A stretch of DNA of 64,000 bases from Spirosoma endophyticum (GTDB lineage Bacteria > Bacteroidota > Bacteroidia > Cytophagales > Spirosomataceae): NCBI RefSeq assembly GCF_900112365.1, contig NZ_FOLQ01000006.1, forward strand, positions 310,001-374,000, read 5' to 3'. Positions 18,591-27,502 of this stretch are shown piece after piece; within the stretch, counting starts at the first letter, position 1, and the number at the start of each line of letters is the position of its first letter. The notes beneath the pieces were generated by a model. It did no database searches. It worked only from the letters and a program-made list of their open reading frames with translations, and was not told the origin of the DNA. Made by a program: the position numbers and the translations under genes.

Positions 18591-18674
18591 TTGTTATCCC
18601 GACGCAGGAGGGATCTTCGGGTGAGAAAATCTTTTCTGCTATCAACGAAGATCCCTCCTGCGTCGGGATGACAA
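18591..18674. repeat. 29-bp inverted repeat, likely dispersed repeat and terminator
   Basis: Arms 18591-18619 and 18646-18674 pair almost perfectly (TTGTTATCCCGACGCAGGAG at the left start). The element fills the gap between the porin and kdpD genes. Sequences of this CCCGACGCAGGAGGGAT type are, to my knowledge, common intergenic repeats in related genomes. It may reduce read-through from the transport genes into the sensor genes. Confidence 0.8.
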
Positions 18675-18690
18675 AAATTTCTACAACTTT

Positions 18691-19815
18691 ATGAATCCCA
18701 ACGACCAGAACGCCGAACATTTCCTGAACCTCCTCCGTCAATCCAGGCGGGGGAAGTTTAAGGTGTACATTGGCATGAGCGCGGGGGTTGGTAAATCGTA
18801 CCGTATGTTGCAGGAAGCCCATACCCTGCTTCGCGGAGGAATCGACGTTAAAATTGGCTTCATTGAAACACATAAACGGGCCGAAACGCATGCGCTAATT
18901 GCCGGTTTACCCATTATTCCCCGGCGTAAGCTGTTTTACAAAGGCCGCGAGCTGGAAGAAATGGATGTGCAGACCGTAGTGAATAGCCATCCCGAGCTGG
19001 TGATTGTGGATGAACTGGCCCATACGAACATACCGGGATCGAAAAATGAAAAGCGCTGGCAGGACGTACTGGACATTCTGGATTCGGGCATTAACGTAAT
19101 CAGTGCGGTTAATATTCAGCACATTGAAAGCCTGTATTCAGCGGTGCATCAAATTACGGGCATCGACGTAACCGAGCGCGTGCCGGATCGGGTATTGCAA
19201 CTGGCCGACGAAGTCGTAAATATTGACCTCACCGCTGATGAGTTGATCACGCGATTGAAAGAAGGGAAGATTTATGATCCGGGCAAAGTTGAAACGGCGC
19301 TACGTAACTTTTTTCAGGCCGAGAAGATTCTACAACTGCGCGAACTGGCGCTACGTGAGGTAGCAACCGCAGTTGAACGCAAGATTGAAACCTCGCTTCC
19401 AGCGAATAGCAAGGCGAAACCCGAGCGATTTCTGGCCGCCATCAGTTCCAATCACGAGATTGCCCGACACGTTATTCGCAAAACGGCGCGACTGGCCGCT
19501 TACTATAACTCGCGCTGGTTTGTGCTTTACGTCCAAACGCCATCCGAAAGCTCCGACCGTATTAAGCTCGACGTACAGCGACATTTGATCAACAACCTTA
19601 AATTAGCTACTGAACTGGGCGCAGAGGTGATTCATGTCAAGAGCAGCAACATCGTTACCAGCATCATGACCGAAGTGGAGAGTCGGAACATTACAACGGT
19701 CTGCATTGGCAAGCCGCACCTTACCTTGATCCAGATTATTTTGCGGACGAACGCCTTCAACCAACTTCTCAATAAACTGTCGGGCTCAGATACCGACCTG
19801 ATCATACTGTCGTAG
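18691..19815 (+). CDS. kdpD: KdpD-type sensor protein lacking a kinase domain
   Basis: 374 aa, far shorter than the roughly 894 aa of E. coli KdpD. The N-terminal KdpD domain (about 20-230) is intact, with the Walker A-like GMSAGVGKS at 28-36 and the LVIDELAHTNIPGS segment (about 108-122). A universal-stress-protein-like domain follows (about 245-374). The DUF4118 membrane region, GAF and histidine kinase domains of full KdpD are absent; the protein ends at a normal stop 2 bp before the start of a separate histidine kinase. It is therefore probably a cytoplasmic K+/ATP sensor acting on that kinase. The same split is seen as a genuine gene form in other bacteria, so it is not read here as a truncation. 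Confidence 0.93.
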   Translation: MNPNDQNAEHFLNLLRQSRRGKFKVYIGMSAGVGKSYRMLQEAHTLLRGGIDVKIGFIETHKRAETHALIAGLPIIPRRKLFYKGRELEEMDVQTVVNSHPELVIVDELAHTNIPGSKNEKRWQDVLDILDSGINVISAVNIQHIESLYSAVHQITGIDVTERVPDRVLQLADEVVNIDLTADELITRLKEGKIYDPGKVETALRNFFQAEKILQLRELALREVATAVERKIETSLPANSKAKPERFLAAISSNHEIARHVIRKTARLAAYYNSRWFVLYVQTPSESSDRIKLDVQRHLINNLKLATELGAEVIHVKSSNIVTSIMTEVESRNITTVCIGKPHLTLIQIILRTNAFNQLLNKLSGSDTDLIILS

Positions 19816-19817
19816 CC

Positions 19818-21665
19818 ATGAGTATAAAAAGCAAAATAGCCGTCGCTCTGGCGTTTATGTTTACCATTATTCTGGTACTCGGCGGCTTGAGTGCCTATTA
19901 CCTGAATGAGCTTTCCAGCGATTCGCAGGCAATCTTAAAGGATAATTACATCTCGCTTGAATATGTCAGCAATATGCAGAAGGCACTGGCGATGTCCACC
20001 GAAACACCGGAACAGGACCCCGAAGGCTTAACGGATTTTGATCGAAACCTCAAAAAGCAGGAAGGCAACGTGACAGAAATCGGGGAGCAGGAAATAACCA
20101 GTAGTTTACGCCGGGAATTTAATCGGCTACGTAGCAAACCCACTGATTCTCCGATTATTGCCCGAATCCGGCAACACCTGTTCGCGCTGGACGACATTAA
20201 CCGACAGGCCATTATCCGTAAAAACGAAACGGCCAAACAAACGGCCAAAGACGCGTTGCTGTGGGTAGCGGTTGCAGGAACGGTATGCTTTCTGATTTTA
20301 TTCTCGTTCATCATCAATTTCCCCGGCTACATCGCCAATCCCGTGCGCGAGCTGACGCGGGGGATCAAACAGGTAACCAAACGTAATTTTGAAGAGCGTT
20401 TGCACATCGATTCCAACGATGAGTTTGGCGAACTAGCGAAATCGTTCAACTCAATGGCGCAGAAACTGGATGAATATGAGCATTCCAATCTGGCGCAGGT
20501 GCTGTACGAGAAACGACGTATTGATACCCTTATCCACATTATGAGTGAGGGCATTGTGGGTATGGACGAAAAACGGCGCATCTTATTCGCCAATCCCGTA
20601 GCCTGCCGACTGTTGGGTATGGACGAAGCGCAGTTAGTAGGTCAATATGCGCCGGACATTGCGGCTTCAAACGACTTAATGCGGACGTTGATCCAGGATA
20701 TCATGACCGATACCCCATTGGATACCGAACAGAATGGCTTTCTCAAAATTTACGATCCCCGACCGGATGGTCCCCGACCGGACGGCTTCAAACCAGATGG
20801 TCTAGGGGCAGATGGACGCGGGAAAGAAAGTTATTTCAAACGGCGAACGCATAGGGTCGATGTGATCCGTACTGGCGAAATACATTCTGAATTAGCGGGT
20901 TACGTGATGGTGCTCGAAAATATTACGCCCTACAAAGAACTCGATTTAGCCAAAACCAACTTCATCGCCACGATTTCACACGAACTCAAGACGCCTTTGT
21001 CCAGTATCAAAATGAGCCTTAAGCTGCTTGAAGACAGCCGCATTGGACAGGTGAACGACGAGCAGAAACAACTCATCGGCAATATCAGCGACGATACCAA
21101 CCGGCTACTGAACCTAACGAGTGAACTGCTTAATATGGCGCAGGTCGAATCGGGCCAGATTCAATTAAACATACAGGCCGTGGTACCTGTCGATGTGGTC
21201 AATTATGCGGCCAATGCCCTTCGGGTCTCGGCGGAGAACAAACGTATCAGACTTTCCATAACGGTTCCTTCAGCACTCCCCATCGTGTTGGCTGACCCCG
21301 ATAAAGTCTCCTGGGTGCTGGTCAACTTTCTCTCGAACGCGATTCGGCATAGTCCCGAAAACAGTGTCATTGACATATCAGCGCAACAGGTCAATACGTA
21401 TGTTGAATTCCGGGTGCGTGACCACGGAGCAGGAATCCGGCCCGAGCATCAGGACAAAGTGTTTGACCGCTACTTTAAAGCCCCCAGCCTCAACGGACAG
21501 GCAACTCAATCTGCATCCGGCACCTCCATGCCGGGCAGCACGGGTCTTGGTCTGGCCATTTCGAGCGAATTTATCCGGAGCATGAACGGCCAGATTGGAC
21601 TGGATACCAGCATTACCGACGGAGCGGCTTTCTTCTTTCGATTACCCATTGATCGGCAAGCGTAG
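19818..21665 (+). CDS. Membrane histidine kinase partnered with KdpD
   Basis: 615 aa. TM1 about 8-29, periplasmic sensor about 30-145, TM2 about 147-167, HAMP about 170-225, PAS about 232-295 and 338-375, and HisKA with His388 in ISHELKTPL. The ATPase core has an N-box around LVNFLSNAIRHS, a G1 box DHGAGI and a G2 box GLGLAIS. All catalytic motifs are present. The start is 2 bp after the kdpD stop, so translational coupling is likely. An odd Pro-Asp-Gly repeat (PRPDGPRPDGFKPDGLGADG, about 314-333) interrupts the PAS region. It probably phosphorylates a response regulator that controls kdp. The only one on this strand nearby is the NtrC-type protein at 7751, but the pairing is inference. Confidence 0.95.
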   Translation: MSIKSKIAVALAFMFTIILVLGGLSAYYLNELSSDSQAILKDNYISLEYVSNMQKALAMSTETPEQDPEGLTDFDRNLKKQEGNVTEIGEQEITSSLRREFNRLRSKPTDSPIIARIRQHLFALDDINRQAIIRKNETAKQTAKDALLWVAVAGTVCFLILFSFIINFPGYIANPVRELTRGIKQVTKRNFEERLHIDSNDEFGELAKSFNSMAQKLDEYEHSNLAQVLYEKRRIDTLIHIMSEGIVGMDEKRRILFANPVACRLLGMDEAQLVGQYAPDIAASNDLMRTLIQDIMTDTPLDTEQNGFLKIYDPRPDGPRPDGFKPDGLGADGRGKESYFKRRTHRVDVIRTGEIHSELAGYVMVLENITPYKELDLAKTNFIATISHELKTPLSSIKMSLKLLEDSRIGQVNDEQKQLIGNISDDTNRLLNLTSELLNMAQVESGQIQLNIQAVVPVDVVNYAANALRVSAENKRIRLSITVPSALPIVLADPDKVSWVLVNFLSNAIRHSPENSVIDISAQQVNTYVEFRVRDHGAGIRPEHQDKVFDRYFKAPSLNGQATQSASGTSMPGSTGLGLAISSEFIRSMNGQIGLDTSITDGAAFFFRLPIDRQA

Positions 21666-21710
21666 ATAAGCCGTATTTGGTGCTTATAGAATCATCAATT
21701 ATAGGCAAAG

Positions 21711-22547
21711 ATGATTCGATTTACGGCGGTAGCCTTTTCAGGGCTGTTTATTTTTCTCCTCACTATGAGCACTGGCTGGAGCCAGGATGTCAACTGGAAG
21801 AAAGTCAGGGTACTGGTCTATACAAAAAATGGCAAAGGTTACGTCCACGACAACATTCCGAACGCGGTTCAGTGCATTCAGAAGCTCGGCAGGCAGTACG
21901 GCTTCGCGGTCGATTCATCGGCTCAGCCAACTGTATTTACGGAGAGCAGTCTGAAACAATACACCCTTCTAATTTTCCCGAGTACGAACAACGACGTATT
22001 CGATACCGACGCCCAGCGGCTGGCTTTCCGGCGCTATATTGAAGCCGGAGGAGGCTTTGTGGGCATTCATTCCGTTATGGGTACAGAGCGCAACTGGGCC
22101 TGGTTCAAGCGAATGCTGGGTGGTACGTTTGCCTGGCATCCAAAGTTTCAGAAGTTCAGGGTTGAGGTGCTGGATACCAGGCACCCGTCTATGCAGGGCT
22201 TGCCGAAGGTGTGGGAGAAAGAAGATGAGTTTTATTTTACCAAGAATATGTCGCCAGGTCCGACGGTCATTATGGCAAATGATCTGACGTCGCTCAATCA
22301 GGACGAACCGGAGAAGGTGAAGATGTTCGGCGGTTCATACACAGAACTATATCCCTCCGCCTGGTACTATAATTTCGACGGCGGCTATACCTGGTGCACG
22401 ACGTTGGGCCATGCCAAAACGGATTACCAAACAGATACTACGTTCATCAACCACATTTTTCAGGGCATTCGCTACGTTGCCGGACAGGTAAAAATGATCG
22501 ATTTTAGTAAAGCTTACGCCGATTCAAGAGATACGCCGATCCGCTAA
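21711..22547 (+). CDS. Secreted ThuA-like domain protein
   Basis: 278 aa with an N-terminal signal peptide (about 1-24, cleaved after WSQ). The rest is a ThuA-like, class I glutamine-amidotransferase-like fold: KVRVLVYTKNGKGYVHDN at about 31-48, a YTLLIFPSTNNDVF strand, the family landmark GGGFVGIHS near residue 113, and HPSMQGLP and TWCTTLGH later. ThuA proteins are linked to trehalose or other sugar metabolism in rhizobia, and the domain is very common in Bacteroidota carbohydrate clusters, often fused to or beside glucose-dehydrogenase-like enzymes. Its exact reaction is unknown. The next gene is a gluconate-type permease, 36 bp away. Confidence 0.9.
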   Translation: MIRFTAVAFSGLFIFLLTMSTGWSQDVNWKKVRVLVYTKNGKGYVHDNIPNAVQCIQKLGRQYGFAVDSSAQPTVFTESSLKQYTLLIFPSTNNDVFDTDAQRLAFRRYIEAGGGFVGIHSVMGTERNWAWFKRMLGGTFAWHPKFQKFRVEVLDTRHPSMQGLPKVWEKEDEFYFTKNMSPGPTVIMANDLTSLNQDEPEKVKMFGGSYTELYPSAWYYNFDGGYTWCTTLGHAKTDYQTDTTFINHIFQGIRYVAGQVKMIDFSKAYADSRDTPIR

Positions 22548-22583
22548 TCTATTTGTTCACGAGGCAGCTCTCTTTCCTTATTT

Positions 22584-23903
22584 ATGACGCTTCTGGTCAT
22601 CACGTTTCTTGGCATCCTGGCTCTTGTCGCCCTCATTTCGATTGCTCGGCTGCACCCGTTTCTGGCATTTCTAGCTGTTTCGCTGGGTGTCGGTTTGGCC
22701 TTGGGAATAAAGCCGCTGGCCATTATGGATGCCATCCAGAAAGGCATTGGCAGTACGCTAGGCTCCATTACGGCCATCATTGCTTTAGGTGCGATGCTCG
22801 GTAAACTGGTGGCGCAAAGTGGTGCCGCCCAACGTATTGCCCAGAAAATCATGGAGTTGGTTGGTACACAGCATGCACGATGGGCTTTTCTGGTGACGGG
22901 CTTTATTGTTGGCTTGCCGCTTTTCTATTCGGTAGGGTTTCTTCTGCTGGTGCCGCTGGTCATTACGGTTTCTTATCGATACAAACTGCCCGCACTTTAC
23001 ATCGGCCTACCCATGCTGGCGTCGTTATCGGTGACGCAGGGCTACCTCCCACCCCACCCTGCTCCCCTGGCGATTCTGAAACAGTTCAACGCCGACATGG
23101 GCCTGACGCTCTTTTATGGCATCATCGTCTCAATACCGGCTATTCTCATTTCGGGTGCGTTGTTTGGGTCTACCATCAAACGCTACACTACGTTACCCAA
23201 TCCCGCGTTTATTGCACCCGATTTACAGGAAGACCAAATGCCCTCGGCAACGGTAAGTTTCCTGACCGTGTTGCTCCCGATTCTGTTGATTGGATTAAGT
23301 GCATTCTGTAGTTCATTATTGCCCGCTGGTTCATTGAGCCAGCAAACCTTACTTTTTCTGGGCGAGCCGGTTGTCAGCATGTTTATCTCGGTCGTCGTGG
23401 CTACGTTCACGCTGGGCATCTGGCGAGGAAAAACCATGCCGGAAGTAACCAGCCTGTTCGCCGATGCGATAAAAGATGTGGCCATGCTTTTTCTGATTTT
23501 TGGCGGGGCCGGTGCCCTAAAACAGGTGTTGACCGATGGCGGTGTGAACCAGGCCGTTGCCGACCTGATGCGTAACTCCACTTTGCATCCCTACGTGCTG
23601 GCATGGGGGATGGCCGCTCTGATACGTGTTGCAGTGGGCTCGTCTACTGTGTCGGGTATTACAACAGCGGGTTTCGTCGCGCCCATGCTGACGGCTACGG
23701 GCGTTGAGCCCAATTTGATGGTGTTGAGTATTGGGGCTGGAAGCATGATGTTTTCGCATGTCAACGACACCGGATTCTGGCTGTTCCGAGAGTACTTCCA
23801 GCTGTCGATGGCCGATACGATCAAGACCTGGTCGGTCATGGAAACGCTGGTTTCCGTAACCGGATTAGCGGGGGTCATGGCGCTGAGTTGGTTTATTAAT
23901 TAG
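22584..23903 (+). CDS. GntP-family gluconate/sugar-acid permease
   Basis: 439 aa with about twelve hydrophobic segments. Typical GntP features are the N-terminal LHPFLAFLAVSLGVGLALG, a GSTLGSITAIIALGAMLGKL segment, the PLFYSVGFLLLVPL motif, the PHPAPLAILKQF segment near 155-166, and the FGGAGALKQVL and AVGSSTVSGITTAGF regions in the C-terminal half. These are proton-coupled symporters for gluconate and related sugar acids in the inner membrane. The gene likely shares a transcript with the ThuA-like gene and is closed by the hairpin at 23908. The upstream sugar oxidoreductases could supply aldonic acids for it, though this is inference. Confidence 0.93.
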   Translation: MTLLVITFLGILALVALISIARLHPFLAFLAVSLGVGLALGIKPLAIMDAIQKGIGSTLGSITAIIALGAMLGKLVAQSGAAQRIAQKIMELVGTQHARWAFLVTGFIVGLPLFYSVGFLLLVPLVITVSYRYKLPALYIGLPMLASLSVTQGYLPPHPAPLAILKQFNADMGLTLFYGIIVSIPAILISGALFGSTIKRYTTLPNPAFIAPDLQEDQMPSATVSFLTVLLPILLIGLSAFCSSLLPAGSLSQQTLLFLGEPVVSMFISVVVATFTLGIWRGKTMPEVTSLFADAIKDVAMLFLIFGGAGALKQVLTDGGVNQAVADLMRNSTLHPYVLAWGMAALIRVAVGSSTVSGITTAGFVAPMLTATGVEPNLMVLSIGAGSMMFSHVNDTGFWLFREYFQLSMADTIKTWSVMETLVSVTGLAGVMALSWFIN

Positions 23904-23907
23904 TGTA

Positions 23908-23960
23908 GCCTGGACGGCCACGTCCGGGGATAAAATTCAGGCAAACGTGACCGTCCAGAC
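23908..23960. terminator. 16-bp hairpin between convergent genes
   Basis: Arms 23908-23923 (GCCTGGACGGCCACGT) and 23945-23960 pair with two G-U wobbles. The position between the convergent permease and oxidoreductase genes fits a terminator usable in both directions. Confidence 0.7.
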
Positions 23961-23972
23961 AGTACCAGTTAA

Positions 23973-25364
23973 TTAACTCGCTTTCGGTTCTGGCCCCCGG
24001 AATGCGTCTTTTTTGGTGATGGTTTCCAGCTTTACTGGTTTCCCGTCCTTCGCTGATTGATAGATCGCTTCCATAATTTTCTGATCCTGTAGACCTTCTT
24101 CGCCGGGTGTAAACGGGATTTTATTGTCCAGGATGCATTCCGAGAAGTGATCCATTTCGGTGGCAAAATGGTCTTTGTCAGAAATACTATGCTCAATGAT
24201 CTGGTTTACTTCTCCCTGCGCCTGACTCGTTTCCAGTTTCAGCCCCTTGTAGGGAAAAGCCGGGTCCATTTTGATCCAGCCCGTATCGGCCAGCACCCGG
24301 TAACTTTTGTCGTCGTGATGTCCGTAGCTGGTAGCGCAACTGGTCTGCACGCCACTCGGAAATTTCATGATCCAGTTCACCTGTTCTTCTACCTCTTTGA
24401 ATCGCGGATCGTCGGGCGTGCTGTGGATGTAGCCCATTACTTCGGTTGGTTCTTCACCCAGTACGTATCGAATCGTGTTAAGGCAGTAGAGTCCAACGTC
24501 GGGCAACGAACCACCACCGGCTAAGGCTTTGTTAAATCGCCAGTGTTTCGGATTATCGGAGTTTTGGCCGTTGTTCGCAATAATCGACTTTACCTTCCCA
24601 AATTTCGCCGTCTGGACCATGTCGCGCACCATTCGATTGTGCGGCTCGTACTGAATCCGGTAAGCGATCATGAGTTTACGATCTGCTTTTTTGCAGGCGT
24701 CAATCATCGTCTGACACTCAGCCGCGGAATTAGCCATCGGCTTTTCGCACAAAATATGCTTACCGGCCTGCGCTCCCCGAACGGTGTATTCGGCGTGCAT
24801 GCCATTAGGCAAGACGATGTAGATGGCCTGTACATCTTTGTTATCTTTTAATTTATCGTAGTCGGCATAGCTGTAGCAACTCTCTTTTTTTACGCCATAC
24901 TGCGCAGCTACTTTTTGCATCTTCTCGGGACTACCGCTTACCAGAGCCACAACTTTTGATTTTTTACAAGCCCCGAAAGCGGGCAAAATCTGATTAAGCG
25001 TCAGGTGACCAAGGCCAACAAGCGCATAACCAACCCGCTGATCTTCTGGCATGGGCGTAGGCGTATCACCTTCCTGTTGTTCGGTCTTTGCTTTGATCTG
25101 CTCCAGCTCGATCGGTTTTTGCTGTTCGGCAGGGACCGTAGCGGGTGGCGAGGTAGCGGGTAGTTTTGGGGCAGCCCCACCGGGCGTACTGGCCGTTGGC
25201 GTGGACGTAGTGGTTTCGGGCTTTTTCTCGCAGGCAATGAGCGTACTGCCGATAGCACCTACCGCCAGACTGCGGCTCGTAAATTGGAGAAAATCCTGCC
25301 GCGATACCGGCTTTGTTGCCGGCTGGTCGAGTAGAAGATTAACAAAATGATCAATCGATTTCAT
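23973..25364 (-). CDS. Gfo/Idh/MocA-family oxidoreductase, predicted lipoprotein
   Basis: 463 aa. The N-terminus lacks a plain RR Tat motif but has SRQDFLQFTSRSLAVGAIG followed by STLIACEKK, whose LIAC looks like a lipobox. A Pro/Thr/Ala-rich linker (about 50-95) comes next. The catalytic part begins with VGYALVGLGHLTLNQILPA (about 110-128), an AIYIVLPNGMHAEY strand and the classical EKP motif in ILCEKPMANS. GGGSLPDVGLYCLN and the EEQVNWIMKF region complete the family pattern; the overall form resembles glucose-fructose-oxidoreductase-like secreted enzymes. It converges on the permease gene. The substrate is unknown, presumably a sugar. Confidence 0.92.
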   Translation of the reverse strand: MKSIDHFVNLLLDQPATKPVSRQDFLQFTSRSLAVGAIGSTLIACEKKPETTTSTPTASTPGGAAPKLPATSPPATVPAEQQKPIELEQIKAKTEQQEGDTPTPMPEDQRVGYALVGLGHLTLNQILPAFGACKKSKVVALVSGSPEKMQKVAAQYGVKKESCYSYADYDKLKDNKDVQAIYIVLPNGMHAEYTVRGAQAGKHILCEKPMANSAAECQTMIDACKKADRKLMIAYRIQYEPHNRMVRDMVQTAKFGKVKSIIANNGQNSDNPKHWRFNKALAGGGSLPDVGLYCLNTIRYVLGEEPTEVMGYIHSTPDDPRFKEVEEQVNWIMKFPSGVQTSCATSYGHHDDKSYRVLADTGWIKMDPAFPYKGLKLETSQAQGEVNQIIEHSISDKDHFATEMDHFSECILDNKIPFTPGEEGLQDQKIMEAIYQSAKDGKPVKLETITKKDAFRGPEPKAS

Positions 25365-25542
25365 AACGTGCTATTGAGTTTACGTCAGAAACAGATTGTA
25401 AAAACGCGTTGTTTAAAAGAATTAGCTACCACTGCCTGTTTGCTACGTAGTAAAACTGTTGCCAGCCAATACGCCAAATTAACTTCCCGAAGTTTTGAGC
25501 CGCTCGGGTGGCCCTCTTTCGGGAAGTTAAAGAACGACCTCT

Positions 25543-26331
25543 TTACGCGTTTTTGTCCAGCCAATCCAGAATATAGTCGGCGTCTTCTTTCCAGGTAGGT
25601 TGCCCAAGCACAAAGTGATTACGTCCTTCAAACTCTTTGTAATCCAGCACCGAACCATTGCTTTTGTAGGCCTCGAAATTACGATGGTTGAGGTGAGCCG
25701 GGATGATGTTGTCGATGCTGCCGGCCGTAAGCAACAGGGGCGCGTGTGGCTTTTCAAAATCCACATGGGCAGCACTAGTTAATCCACCCCTGGCCACCAC
25801 TTTCGACTCTGGAATCGTGTTTTCGTCGTAGGCTTTTTGTTGTTCGTCCAGCGGCATATCGTTAACGAACGCATATTGCCAGTCTTCGAACGACATCAGG
25901 TACGTTTCGTCAAGATCCGTAAACAAGCCCAGGGCTTTCCAGCCCGCTTTCAGAAAGGAGAACTCGTAGGGAAATACGCCCTGCGGTGGAACGGAGTGAA
26001 TGGCAACGGCTGCGGCAGCCAGGTCATGACTCACAATGATCTGGGTAATCAACCCGCCCAACGAATGCCCGATTACGATTGGTTTTTCGGGAAGCGCCTT
26101 CACAATATCCATGTAATGATCGACCAGTTCATTCAGCGTTAATTTGGCTAAATCGGTGTCGTTCGGTTGCCGGGCGCGCAATTCGGCAGCTGTCCCATCC
26201 TTGAACGGCCAGGGGGGTGCCATCGTCTCGTACCCTTTACTCTGGAAATAGGATTGCCATTCGTCCCAGCCAGTATTGACAACAAAGGCTCCCGTGACGA
26301 ATACGACGGTTTTGGTTTTGATACCTTCCAT
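25543..26331 (-). CDS. Alpha/beta hydrolase
   Basis: 262 aa, with no signal peptide. The nucleophile elbow is GHSLGG with Ser90, after a PIVIGHS strand. An acid-side Asp lies in TAGSIDNIIP and the general-base His probably in GRNHFVLG near the C-terminus. An early FVTGAFVVNTGWDEW segment may form the oxyanion side. It resembles small cytoplasmic lipases and esterases of the alpha/beta fold; the substrate cannot be assigned. It stands alone between two other minus-strand genes, 160 bp from the next hydrolase gene. Confidence 0.88.
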   Translation of the reverse strand: MEGIKTKTVVFVTGAFVVNTGWDEWQSYFQSKGYETMAPPWPFKDGTAAELRARQPNDTDLAKLTLNELVDHYMDIVKALPEKPIVIGHSLGGLITQIIVSHDLAAAAVAIHSVPPQGVFPYEFSFLKAGWKALGLFTDLDETYLMSFEDWQYAFVNDMPLDEQQKAYDENTIPESKVVARGGLTSAAHVDFEKPHAPLLLTAGSIDNIIPAHLNHRNFEAYKSNGSVLDYKEFEGRNHFVLGQPTWKEDADYILDWLDKNA

Positions 26332-26491
26332 GATTATAGTGTTTAATGGTATGTAAAAGAGGGGGAAGATACTAGTATTCTCCTCATTATGAGTCGAATA
26401 CTAGTGAATTATTTCGTCTCCTGCGGTTTGAACAGAACAAACGCCATTACGCGCTAACGGAATGCAGCTTTTGGCCGGAATGCCAGCTTTC

Positions 26492-27385
26492 TTACGGCTT
26501 CACACCTACCAATTTCAGCAAGTCACGGTAGATGATGTTATGCTGCCAGAATAACTGGGTGACCATAGCGATGTGTTTTTTACCTGGAATTACGGTAAAC
26601 GTGTGCCGGGCACCAAGCTCCAGCAGGCGTTGATTGAACGTTCGGGTGCTGCTGGCAATACTCGGATAGGTATGCTCGCCCACGTACACCAACATAGGCG
26701 GACTATCGGCCCGTACATGGTACATGGGCGACATATCGCGCCAAATGGAAGGATCTTTACCAAAGGGTACCAGATACTGATCGTCGCCGGGGTATTCCAT
26801 TTTTTTCAGATAATCGAACATATCCAGCCCACCCGGATCATCGAGGATGGCGCCTTTCACTGGATTTTTCGCCAGCCCAATTTTAGTAAACAACTGATCG
26901 TCAGTAGCCAGCAGAGCCGCCAGTCCGCCCCCTGCCGAATGCCCCATAACAAAAATTCGGTCCGGGTCTCCACCATATTCAGCAATGTGCTGGGTAGCCC
27001 AGCGAACCGCCTGGGCACAATCCTCGGCCATTGCAGGCACCTCTACGTTCGGAGAAAGCCGGTAGTTGATAATAACGGCGACAGCACCTTGCCTGGCCAG
27101 TCGTCGGCCGAGGATGGCATAGAGATTTTTATTCCCACTGTTCCAGTTACCTCCGTGAATAAACAGCACAACCGGACGGCCTCCGGGATCGCGTTTTCGG
27201 GGTGAGAACACATCCAGCAGGTGGCGATCGGTCGGGTCGGACGGGGTTGTAGCGGGCGGCAAATAGGAAATATCCTTCGTCCGCCGACTGCCGCTCGCCA
27301 CGGCAAATTCGTTTAGAGAAAGCACTAAGATAACCCCCAGCAGTAAGGCCGCCGGAATTTGCCAGAGTAATCGAAAAGAAAGCAT
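26492..27385 (-). CDS. Secreted alpha/beta hydrolase, carboxylesterase-like
   Basis: 297 aa from the ATG at 27385, which places a clean signal peptide (about 1-32, hydrophobic LLWQIPAALLLGVILVLSL) at the N-terminus; an ATG 24 bp further upstream is in frame. The oxyanion motif HGGN is at 77-80 and the nucleophile is in GHSAGGG with Ser150. The later Asp/His pair is probably around MLVYVGEHTYPS and PGKKHIAM. This arrangement is that of the esterase/lipase group that includes feruloyl and acetyl esterases. A role in removing ester groups from plant polysaccharides is possible but not shown. A TACTTTCG box lies upstream at 27471-27478. Confidence 0.88.
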   Translation of the reverse strand: MLSFRLLWQIPAALLLGVILVLSLNEFAVASGSRRTKDISYLPPATTPSDPTDRHLLDVFSPRKRDPGGRPVVLFIHGGNWNSGNKNLYAILGRRLARQGAVAVIINYRLSPNVEVPAMAEDCAQAVRWATQHIAEYGGDPDRIFVMGHSAGGGLAALLATDDQLFTKIGLAKNPVKGAILDDPGGLDMFDYLKKMEYPGDDQYLVPFGKDPSIWRDMSPMYHVRADSPPMLVYVGEHTYPSIASSTRTFNQRLLELGARHTFTVIPGKKHIAMVTQLFWQHNIIYRDLLKLVGVKP

Positions 27386-27470
27386 GTTGGAAGACCTAAC
27401 TATCCGCATTTATAAACCACTACGTTCCCGAGCAGCCTGGTAGTATATCAATACATACCGCGAAAGTAGG

Positions 27471-27478
27471 TTTCTGGA
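27471..27478 (-). promoter_or_regulatory. -7 box TACTTTCG for the secreted hydrolase
   Basis: On the minus strand this reads TACTTTCG, a TAnnTTCG variant of the Bacteroidota -7 element. The leader to the hydrolase ATG would be about 80 nt. No -33 element is clear. Confidence 0.3.
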
Positions 27479-27502
27479 TTGGTCGGACAAGCTTGTTCCT
27501 CC

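Noticed and set aside
18691..19815. KdpD seen as a truncated pseudogene
   Set aside because: All sensor motifs are intact, the stop is clean, and a complete kinase begins 2 bp later, so a split form is more likely than decay.
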